Under the pieces are notes generated by a model. It did not search any database and was not told the DNA's origin. It was given only the letters and a program-made list of their open reading frames with translations. Below are positions 1 through 5,279 of a stretch of 5,279 bases of DNA, piece by piece (position 1 is the stretch's first letter; each line of letters starts with the position of its first letter). The DNA comes from Elusimicrobiales bacterium (GTDB taxonomy: Bacteria; Elusimicrobiota; Elusimicrobia; Elusimicrobiales; Elusimicrobiaceae): contig JAUNWB010000119.1 of assembly GCA_030540535.1 (NCBI GenBank), positions 1-5,279 on the forward strand, read 5' to 3'. Position numbers and translations under genes: made by a program.

Positions 1-1341
1 AACAACCGCTTTTTGATGGAACGCATCGCGGACTTGAAAGACATCCGCCGCGAAGTTCTCTCCCTTTTAACGGGCGCCGCACACAAGCGGCCCGACGTGC
101 CGCAAGGCAGTATTGTAGTGGCCGAAGACTTGCTCCCCTCCGACGTATCCGCCCTGCCCGAACACACGGCGGGCGTCCTTCTGGCCGCCGGGTCCCCCAC
201 CGCACACGCGGGCATTTTGCTGCGCAACCGCGGGATTCCCACGCTGGTACGCGCGGGAAACGCGGTGCTTCAAATTCCGCCCCAAACGGAAATTCTGCTC
301 GACGCGGATGCGGCCAAAGCCGTTGTCGCGCCAAGCGAACAGCAGCTCAAAGATTTTGATGCCCGGGTGCGCCAGTCGGACCAAGCGGCCGAAGCCGCCG
401 ACAAAACGGCTTTTGAGCCCGCGCTCACCCAAGACGGCCTGCACATTTTAGTGGAAGGCAACGTATCCGGCCCCGCCGAAACCGCACGCGCCGCCAAAAG
501 CGGAGCGGACGGAATGGGACTGGTGCGGACGGAATTTTTATTCCAGGGACGCGCCTTCATGCCAACGGAAGAAGAACAGCGTTCCGTCTACCAGGCGGTG
601 CTGGACGCGGCCGCCGGACGCCCCGTCACTTTCCGCACTCTGGACGCCGGGGGCGACAAACCGCTCCCCTTCGTCAACATCGCGCCGGAAGAAAACCCCA
701 TCGTCGGCGTACGCGGCGTACGCGCGTTTGCCAAAAACCAGGCGTTTTTCCGCACGCAGCTGCGCGCGCTTCTTTCCGTTCGTCCCCTTAAAAACGTACG
801 CATTATGCTGCCCATGATTTCGTTTGCCGACGAAGTGGACTTTTTTAAACAATTAATTTCCGAAGAAGCTGCCGCCCTGGGCGTGAAAGACGCCGTACAA
901 ACCGGCATTATGGTGGAAGTTCCCTCGGCCGCCCTTACGGCCGGGCAGCTCGCCAAACGGGCGGACTTTTTCTCTCTCGGCACCAACGATTTGACGCAAT
1001 ACGCCCTGGCCATTGACCGCGGCCACAAAGAACTCAGCACGCGCGCCGACCATTTGCACCCGGCCGTATTAAAACTGATTTCGTTTACGTGCCAAGGAGC
1101 CCAGCAATATAAAAAACCCGTTGCCGTTTGCGGCGCCATGGCGGGCGATATGGCGGCGGTGCCGCTGCTCGTCGGCCTGGGCGTTACGGAACTGGCCGTG
1201 GGAGCGGGCTCCGTTGCGCGCACCAAAAATCTGATTCGCCGCTTAAACGCCGCCGAATGCCGCGCGGGCGCACAGCACGCGCTGACGCTGGCCACCGCCC
1301 AAGAAGTACGCGCCTTCGTGCGGGAAAAATTTGGCGTATAA
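1..1341 (+). CDS. ptsI: PTS Enzyme I (phosphoenolpyruvate-protein phosphotransferase), 5'-truncated by window edge
   Basis: This cytoplasmic enzyme takes phosphate from phosphoenolpyruvate onto its own histidine and passes it to HPr, starting the PTS cascade. The reading frame is open from base 1, so the first in-frame TTG/ATG (13-18) is internal and not a start. 446 residues are visible; aligned to E. coli EI (575 aa) about 120 N-terminal residues are missing, covering much of the HPr-binding helical region. Numbering from base 1, the phospho-accepting His is residue 69 (205-207) in GSPTAHAGIL. The PEP-binding barrel follows: RTEFLF from Arg176, RTLDAGGDK from Arg212, metal ligands Glu306 (MVEVP) and Asp330 (GTNDLTQY), and catalytic Cys377 (1129-1131) in VCGAMAGD. 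Spacing of these residues matches E. coli, so the visible part looks functional. The pocket around the phospho-His differs from the usual GGxTSH. nagE starts 15 bases downstream. The protein could be the C-terminal part of a larger IIA-HPr-EI fusion; the missing 5' end prevents a decision. Confidence 0.95.
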   Translation, partial: NNRFLMERIADLKDIRREVLSLLTGAAHKRPDVPQGSIVVAEDLLPSDVSALPEHTAGVLLAAGSPTAHAGILLRNRGIPTLVRAGNAVLQIPPQTEILLDADAAKAVVAPSEQQLKDFDARVRQSDQAAEAADKTAFEPALTQDGLHILVEGNVSGPAETARAAKSGADGMGLVRTEFLFQGRAFMPTEEEQRSVYQAVLDAAAGRPVTFRTLDAGGDKPLPFVNIAPEENPIVGVRGVRAFAKNQAFFRTQLRALLSVRPLKNVRIMLPMISFADEVDFFKQLISEEAAALGVKDAVQTGIMVEVPSAALTAGQLAKRADFFSLGTNDLTQYALAIDRGHKELSTRADHLHPAVLKLISFTCQGAQQYKKPVAVCGAMAGDMAAVPLLVGLGVTELAVGAGSVARTKNLIRRLNAAECRAGAQHALTLATAQEVRAFVREKFGV

Positions 1342-1344
1342 CGT

Positions 1345-1352
1345 AAAGGAGG
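1345..1352 (+). promoter_or_regulatory. Ribosome binding site of nagE
   Basis: AAAGGAGG, a near-perfect Shine-Dalgarno sequence, lies four bases before the ATG at 1357 in the 15-base gap after the Enzyme I stop. It fixes the nagE start. There is no room for a promoter in this gap, which supports co-transcription with Enzyme I. Confidence 0.85.
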
Positions 1353-1356
1353 CCTT

Positions 1357-2817
1357 ATGAACGCCGTAAAACGTTTTGCCGCTCTGACGGGCGGAGCCCT
1401 CGTAAAATTAGGAAAAGCCTTAATGCTTCCCATCGCGGTACTGCCCGTGGCGGGGCTTTTGCTGCGTCTTGGTCAGCCGGATTTATTAAATATCGCGTTC
1501 ATCAGCCAGGCCGGGGGCGCGGTATTTAACAACCTGCCCGTCATTTTTTCCGTGGGCGTGGCCATCGGATTTGCCGACGAAAACCACGGTGCGGCCGCAC
1601 TTTCGGCCTTTATCGGCTACGTAATTATGACCGCCGCCCTCGGCGCGCTCGACCCGTCTATCAACATGGGCGTGCTGGGCGGTATTATCACGGGCGTAAC
1701 CGCCGGGCTTTTATACAATAAATACAAAACCCTCCAGCTGCCGCCGTATTTGGCGTTTTTCGGCGGACGGAGATTCGTCCCCATCGTAACGGGCGCGGTC
1801 TGCCTGCTTTTGGCCGTGCTGGCGTATTTCATCTGGCCGCCCATTGGGCGCGCCATCGCCGCGTTTGGGGACTGGACGATTGGCTCCGGCAACGTCGGGC
1901 TGTTTTTCTACGGCCTCGCCAACCGCTTGCTGATTCCACTCGGCCTGCACCACATTTTAAACAACCTCGTCTGGCTGCAAATTGGTGATTTTGCCACCGT
2001 ACAAAACGGTATTAATACCGTCGTACACGGCGACTTGGCGCGCTTTTTCGCGCGTGACCCGCAGGCGGGCGCTTTTATGGCGGGCTTCTTTCCCGTTATG
2101 ATGTTCGGCCTGCCCGCCGCCTGCCTTGCCATGATTAAAACCGCTGACACTAAACGCAAAAAAGCCACTGCGGGGATTTTGCTTTCCATGGCGTTAACTT
2201 CGTTTTTAACGGGTATTACCGAGCCCATCGAATTTGCCTTTATGTTCCTGGCGTTCCCGCTTTACGTATTGCACGCCGTGCTGACGGGTATTTCCATGGC
2301 GGTCATGAACGCGCTTAACGTAAAACTCGGTTTTACATTTTCGGCCGGACTGTTCGACTACCTCCTCAGCTACGGAATCGGTACGAACGGTTGGCTGTTA
2401 ATCCCGGTGGGGCTGGTGTACGGGCTGCTGTATTATTTCCTGTTTGTGTTCGTTATCACGAAATGGAACTTAAAAACGCCCGGCCGGGAAGACACTCCCG
2501 CCGTGCAAACCACCCCGGCGCAAACAGAAGCCAAGCCGGAAGAAACCGCCGCCCCGCAAACGCCGGCGCAAGACGCGCCGCTTACGCGCGGGCAAGCCTA
2601 TTTGGCGGCGTTGGGCGGTAAAGAAAACATTTTAACCCTGGATGCCTGCGCCACCCGCCTGCGCCTGGAAGTAAAAAATGCAGACGCCGTAGATACGGAA
2701 GCGTTAAAACGGCTGGGCGCGCGCGGCGTGGTAAAAAACCAGGCGGGCAGCGTGCAGGTAGTCATAGGGCCGGAAGCGGATTTGCTGTCCGACGAAATTA
2801 AACCTTATTTAAAGTAA
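1357..2817 (+). CDS. nagE: N-acetylglucosamine-specific PTS permease, IIC-IIB (no IIA domain)
   Basis: Inner-membrane permease that imports GlcNAc and phosphorylates it to GlcNAc-6-phosphate. Residues ~1-375 form the IIC domain of the glucose/GlcNAc family, with about ten hydrophobic segments (for example ~18-40, 141-162, 230-255, 346-368). Sugar-site signatures are GLHHILNN (His198, His199) and GITEPIEF (Glu289). The N-terminal run LPIAVLPVAGLLLRLGQPDL closely matches E. coli NagE rather than PtsG, which supports GlcNAc over glucose. Residues ~376-408 are an Ala/Pro/Thr/Gln/Glu-rich linker with two similar units (QTTPAQ and QTPAQ). Residues 409-486 are the IIB domain, with phospho-accepting Cys431 (2647-2649) in DACATRLRL and a GVVKNQAGSVQVVIG strand region. 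The 486-residue length ends right after IIB, whereas E. coli NagE (about 648 aa) continues into IIA, so phosphate must come from a separate Crr-type IIA. The gene sits 15 bases after Enzyme I and 16 before nagB, evidently in one operon. Confidence 0.95.
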   Translation: MNAVKRFAALTGGALVKLGKALMLPIAVLPVAGLLLRLGQPDLLNIAFISQAGGAVFNNLPVIFSVGVAIGFADENHGAAALSAFIGYVIMTAALGALDPSINMGVLGGIITGVTAGLLYNKYKTLQLPPYLAFFGGRRFVPIVTGAVCLLLAVLAYFIWPPIGRAIAAFGDWTIGSGNVGLFFYGLANRLLIPLGLHHILNNLVWLQIGDFATVQNGINTVVHGDLARFFARDPQAGAFMAGFFPVMMFGLPAACLAMIKTADTKRKKATAGILLSMALTSFLTGITEPIEFAFMFLAFPLYVLHAVLTGISMAVMNALNVKLGFTFSAGLFDYLLSYGIGTNGWLLIPVGLVYGLLYYFLFVFVITKWNLKTPGREDTPAVQTTPAQTEAKPEETAAPQTPAQDAPLTRGQAYLAALGGKENILTLDACATRLRLEVKNADAVDTEALKRLGARGVVKNQAGSVQVVIGPEADLLSDEIKPYLK

Positions 2818-2819
2818 AC

Positions 2820-2824
2820 GGAGA
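2820..2824 (+). promoter_or_regulatory. Ribosome binding site of nagB
   Basis: GGAGA follows the nagE stop by two bases and precedes the ATG at 2834 by nine. It is weaker and more distant than the sites of nagE and nagA. The ATG is supported mainly by the protein: MRLVV aligns with the N-terminus of known NagB proteins. Confidence 0.6.
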
Positions 2825-2833
2825 CGGTGTTTT

Positions 2834-3655
2834 ATGCGGTTAGTGGTAACAAATATCAACTTGGGCCTTTGGGCGGCGGCGTATATTAAAGAAAAAATCA
2901 GCGCGTTTTCCCCCTCGCCCGAAAAACCTTTTGTGTTGGGGCTGCCCACAGGCGGCACCGTGGTGGATATGTATGCCAACCTGCGCCTGTTTCACAAAGC
3001 GGGACTGCTTGATTTTAAAAACGTCGTAACGTTTAATATGGACGAATACGTGGGTCTCCCGCACGACCACCCGCAAAGCTACCACAGCTACATGCGCCGC
3101 CATTTGTTTGACGAAGTAAACCTCCGCTCCGAAAATACGCACATTTTAAACGGCGAAGCCCCCGACCCGGCAGCCGAATGCGCCGCGTTTGAAGCGGCCA
3201 TCGCCCGCGCGGGCGGAATTGATTTATTTGTAGGCGGCGTGGGCCGTAACGGGCATATCGCTTTTAACGAGCCCGGTTCCGCGTTCAACACGCGCACGCG
3301 CCAGGTGGCACTTGCCCCCAGCACAATTCAGGCCAACGCGCGGTTCTTTTTTAACGATGAAAACCGCGTCCCCAAAACCGCTTTATCCGTAGGTATCGGC
3401 ACAGTAACGGACGCCAAAGAAGTGTTATTCCTGGCCTCCGGCGACAAAAAAGCCCAGGCCGTTGCGCGCGTTATGCAGCCGGGGCAGGACATAAACTGCC
3501 CGCTTACCGCTTTAAAACTCCACCCGCACGCCACCCTGCTGGCGGATCCGCAGGCCTGCAGCCAGCTGACGGCCCCGGCACAGGAAAAATTGGCCGAACA
3601 AATGGCCAAATCGCCCAACGCCACCCACTGGATGCTTAAAACGGAGGAATTATGA
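2834..3655 (+). CDS. nagB: Glucosamine-6-phosphate deaminase
   Basis: Cytoplasmic enzyme that converts glucosamine-6-phosphate to fructose-6-phosphate and ammonia, the last dedicated step of GlcNAc use. At 273 residues it is about the usual family length (E. coli 266) and aligns end to end. Visible motifs are the phosphate-binding loop GLPTGGT (~36-42), NMDEYVGL with catalytic Asp70 (E. coli Asp72), and GRNGHIAFNEP with His141 and Glu146 (E. coli His143 and Glu148). Asn139 replaces E. coli Asp141; as I recall, B. subtilis NagB has the same GRNGHIGFNEP form, so this is a family variant and not damage. In the region that binds the allosteric activator in E. coli, Arg158 is kept (Arg156) but Lys160 is Val158 and Ser152 is Ala150, so activation by GlcNAc-6-P may be weak or absent (inference). 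The stop codon overlaps the nagA start, suggesting translational coupling. Confidence 0.97.
   Translation: MRLVVTNINLGLWAAAYIKEKISAFSPSPEKPFVLGLPTGGTVVDMYANLRLFHKAGLLDFKNVVTFNMDEYVGLPHDHPQSYHSYMRRHLFDEVNLRSENTHILNGEAPDPAAECAAFEAAIARAGGIDLFVGGVGRNGHIAFNEPGSAFNTRTRQVALAPSTIQANARFFFNDENRVPKTALSVGIGTVTDAKEVLFLASGDKKAQAVARVMQPGQDINCPLTALKLHPHATLLADPQACSQLTAPAQEKLAEQMAKSPNATHWMLKTEEL
3643..3647 (+). promoter_or_regulatory. Ribosome binding site of nagA, inside the nagB 3' end
   Basis: GGAGG lies within the last nagB codons (Thr-Glu-Glu-Leu), four bases before the nagA ATG at 3652. The nagA start and nagB stop share ATGA (3652-3655). Both features fix the nagA start and point to coupled translation of deaminase and deacetylase. 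Confidence 0.85.
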
Positions 3656-4821
3656 CGGATACGTTTATCCTCACCCGCGTGCGCGCGGTAACGGACAATA
3701 CGGTACTGCCAAACGCTTCCGTTTGGGTGGAAAACGGCCTTATCCGCCGCGTATTTTCGGAAACGGAAACCTTACCGTTGCAAGCGCAAAATCTGCCGCA
3801 TATAGACGGCAACAACGCATATGCGTTCCCGGGGCTGATTGATTTACACATTCACGGTTTTGCGGGGTTCGGCCCGGAAAACGGCACGCCGGAAGATTTA
3901 AAAAAAATGTCGCTCGAGCTTGCCAAACAGGGCGTAACCGCGTTCTGCCCCACGCTGTATTGCGGCAAGCCGGAAGACATGGAGCGCTTACTGCGCACCC
4001 TGGCGCCCGCCGCGGGGACGGAGCAGGGAGCCAAAATTTTGGGGTTTCACCTGGAGGGGCCGTTTATCTCACCCGCCAAACCCGGGGTGATGAAACCGCA
4101 GGATATATCGCCCGCCGATTTGGACGTATTTAAACGGTTATATGAGGCGGCGGAGGGTAAAATCGCTTCCGTAACGCTCGCGCCGGAACTGCCCGGCATT
4201 TTCCCCGTTATTGAGTTTTGTTTGGTGCGCGGCATTCTGCCCCAGGCCGGGCACACCAACGCCACCTACGACGAATTTTTGGCCGGGGCCGCGCGCGGCG
4301 TAACACACGCCACGCACCTGTTCAACGCCATGAGCCCGTTCACCCAGCGCGCCCCCGGTGCCGCCGGAGCCGTTCTGATGCACCCGGATATTTCGTGCGA
4401 AATTATCGCCGACGGGGTACACGTTCACCCCGATGTAGTCTCCTTTTTAAAGCGCGTAAAACCCGCGGAAAACATCGTGCTGGTGACGGACGCGTTAAAA
4501 CCCACGGGACAAACGGAAGAGCCTTTTATCGCTAACGGAGAAGAAGTGATTTTCGACGGCGGCGTGTGGAAACGCAAAGCGGACGGCGTAATCGCCGGCT
4601 CTGCGCTGACGATAGCGCGCGGGATTCAAAATTTAGTGGATTTTGGGTATTCTCTGCCCGAAGCCGCCCGGTGCGCCGCCACCAACCCGGCGCGGCTGAT
4701 GAAACAGCCCGCTACAGGCAAACTGGCCGAAGGGTTTATAGCCGACATTACGCTTTTAGACGACCGTTTTACGCCAGTAAAAACGTTTATCAACGGGAAA
4801 GAAACGTTTAGCCGCCAATAA
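3652..4821 (+). CDS. nagA: N-acetylglucosamine-6-phosphate deacetylase
   Basis: Cytoplasmic metal-dependent amidohydrolase that removes acetate from GlcNAc-6-phosphate, giving glucosamine-6-phosphate for NagB. The 389 residues match the usual family length (about 380-400). A small N-terminal beta region (~1-55) leads into the TIM barrel. Visible metal and catalytic residues are His66 and His68 in GLIDLHIHG, Glu135 in FHLEGPFI, His201 in GHTNATYDE, His222 in THLFNAM and catalytic Asp280 in LVTDALKPTG. IIADGVHVHPD (around 250-260) is the substrate-binding segment near E. coli His251. The His-x-His pair is absent from E. coli NagA (which has VQLNG) but present in B. subtilis-type enzymes, so a two-metal site is likely (inference). 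The C-terminus TPVKTFINGKETF is the typical closing strand. It is the last gene of the visible operon, and its final 14 bases overlap the converging pilin-like gene. Confidence 0.97.
   Translation: MTDTFILTRVRAVTDNTVLPNASVWVENGLIRRVFSETETLPLQAQNLPHIDGNNAYAFPGLIDLHIHGFAGFGPENGTPEDLKKMSLELAKQGVTAFCPTLYCGKPEDMERLLRTLAPAAGTEQGAKILGFHLEGPFISPAKPGVMKPQDISPADLDVFKRLYEAAEGKIASVTLAPELPGIFPVIEFCLVRGILPQAGHTNATYDEFLAGAARGVTHATHLFNAMSPFTQRAPGAAGAVLMHPDISCEIIADGVHVHPDVVSFLKRVKPAENIVLVTDALKPTGQTEEPFIANGEEVIFDGGVWKRKADGVIAGSALTIARGIQNLVDFGYSLPEAARCAATNPARLMKQPATGKLAEGFIADITLLDDRFTPVKTFINGKETFSRQ
4808..4821. other. Tail-to-tail CDS overlap of nagA and the pilin-like gene
   Basis: The nagA stop TAA is at 4819-4821 and the - strand pilin-like stop TAA reads from 4810 to 4808, so the two coding regions share 14 bases. 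No intergenic space exists for a normal bidirectional terminator, and both transcripts probably run into the opposing gene. Confidence 0.9.
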
Positions 4822-5279
4822 GAAAAAATTTCCCAGAGGTCATGCTGGTATCTACCGGGCCGACGGTTCGGCACAGTGCTTTCGCCTTGTCTGAGGTTAT
4901 GTTTCCGACTTGGCACCAGTGCTTACCTACGAAAGAGTCATTACCCACTTGTTGCAAATGAAACTCCAAGGTTGGATAATCCGCCAGTTTGGGATCTGCA
5001 AAACATGTGCGGACAGCGGATAACGAGGTTCCATCACCACCACGACAACGATACTCAAAATATTTGCCGGCCGGGTTTATAGAAACATCCAATAAACTTA
5101 AATCATTCGTATATTCTCCGTTAGCCATAAAATAGACTTCTTGCGCGTCCGTAATTGCTTTTAAAGCCGTAATAGCCTCCGTTAACCGCGCTTTACCCGC
5201 CGCCTTCTCATACTGAGGCAAGGCAACCGCCGACAATATGCCGATAATTAATACGACTACCAATAGTTCAATTAGCGTA
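4808..5279 (-). CDS. Type IV pilin-like protein (prepilin-type N-terminal methylation family), 5'-truncated by window edge
   Basis: Probable major or minor pilin or pseudopilin, processed by prepilin peptidase and assembled from the inner membrane into a surface fibre. The frame stays open to base 5279. The TTG at 5261-5263 that could pass for a start is an internal Leu; upstream codons read T-L-I-E-L, so the conserved Glu5 is encoded at 5267-5269 and the Gly/Phe cleavage site lies just outside the window. The last visible base fits a TTT Phe codon at mature position 1. A hydrophobic helix (LLVVVLIIGILSAVALP) is followed by amphipathic PQYEKAAGKARLTEAITALK and a small C-terminal domain with YFMANGEYTND. 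Four cysteines (mature positions ~79, 93, 123, 137) could form two disulfides. Mature length would be about 157 residues. It ends in KFFLIGG. Hand-counted G+C is near 46%, lower than sampled lines of the nag genes (mostly 50-70%). The precise role and pilus system cannot be told from this fragment. Confidence 0.92.
   Translation of the reverse strand, partial: TLIELLVVVLIIGILSAVALPQYEKAAGKARLTEAITALKAITDAQEVYFMANGEYTNDLSLLDVSINPAGKYFEYRCRGGDGTSLSAVRTCFADPKLADYPTLEFHLQQVGNDSFVGKHWCQVGNITSDKAKALCRTVGPVDTSMTSGKFFLIGG

Larger units (their letters stand above)
1..4821 (+). other. GlcNAc utilisation operon: ptsI-nagE-nagB-nagA (5' end outside window)
   Basis: Four same-strand genes with gaps of 15 and 16 bases and one 4-base overlap, each with its own Shine-Dalgarno sequence and no internal terminator or promoter that I can see. 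They cover PTS energy supply, transport, deacetylation and deamination. The promoter, any NagC/NagR-type regulator site, HPr and IIA must lie left of base 1 or elsewhere. Confidence 0.85.

Noticed and set aside
706..723. Tandem duplication of the 9-mer GGCGTACGC
   Set aside because: It encodes G-V-R-G-V-R in the conserved ENPIVGVRGVR region of Enzyme I, so protein constraint explains it.
588..1433. A 281-codon open frame on the - strand opposite Enzyme I
   Set aside because: It is antisense to well-conserved Enzyme I catalytic sequence and has a low-complexity Arg/Ala/Ser/Thr-rich translation typical of shadows of high-G+C genes. It has no recognisable domain.
2500..2580. Repeat-like Gln/Thr/Pro/Ala segment in nagE
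   Set aside because: This is an ordinary flexible linker between IIC and IIB domains; the QTTPAQ/QTPAQ resemblance is too short to call a repeat.
4765..4785. Inverted repeat CGTTTTAC-GCCA-GTAAAAACG just past the pilin-like stop as its terminator
   Set aside because: It has a bulge, is A/T-rich, has no following T tract on the - strand, and encodes the conserved C-terminal segment of NagA. Kept only as a weak candidate.
4859..4872. Inverted repeat GCCGA-CGGT-TCGGC as an operon terminator for nagA
   Set aside because: The stem is only 5 bp, there is no T run after it on either strand, and it lies inside the pilin-like coding sequence.
5032..5046. Run of CAC/CCAC triplets resembling a His-tag or simple repeat
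   Set aside because: It lies antisense within the pilin-like gene, where it encodes RGGDGT on the - strand; there is no + strand gene here.

Overview
The window carries the distal part of an N-acetylglucosamine (GlcNAc) uptake and catabolism operon on the + strand, and the 3' portion of a type IV pilin-like gene converging on it from the - strand. It is almost fully coding: the only non-coding stretches are two gaps of 15 and 16 bases. No RNA genes, mobile elements, CRISPR arrays or long repeats are visible.

Organism (inference, moderate confidence): a Gram-negative-type bacterium, most plausibly a gut-associated Elusimicrobiota (Elusimicrobium-like) lineage. The main clue is the - strand protein, a short pilin-like protein with the N-terminal helix TLIELLVVVLIIGILSAVAL followed by PQYEKA, a YFMANGEYT segment and four cysteines. 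This style of pilin-like protein is, as far as I recall, very abundant in that phylum. The nag genes alone would not place the organism.

Layout: (1) 1-1341, the C-terminal ~446 residues of PTS Enzyme I, cut by the left edge. (2) 1357-2817, nagE, a GlcNAc-specific PTS permease with IIC and IIB domains but no IIA. (3) 2834-3655, nagB, glucosamine-6-phosphate deaminase. (4) 3652-4821, nagA, GlcNAc-6-phosphate deacetylase, overlapping nagB by four bases (ATGA). (5) 4808 to beyond 5279, - strand, the pilin-like gene, overlapping the end of nagA tail to tail by 14 bases.

How they work together: Enzyme I takes phosphate from PEP and, through HPr and a IIA protein not seen here, phosphorylates NagE, which imports GlcNAc as GlcNAc-6-P. 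NagA removes the acetyl group and NagB converts the resulting glucosamine-6-P to fructose-6-P plus ammonia, feeding glycolysis. Because NagE lacks IIA and Enzyme I lies directly upstream, HPr and IIA are probably encoded just left of the window, either as separate genes or fused to Enzyme I as in Pseudomonas NagF.

I found no wholly novel system. The points worth following are the missing IIA/HPr, the substitutions in Enzyme I and NagB, the two-histidine metal motif in NagA, and the terminator-poor convergent junction with the lower-G+C pilin gene.
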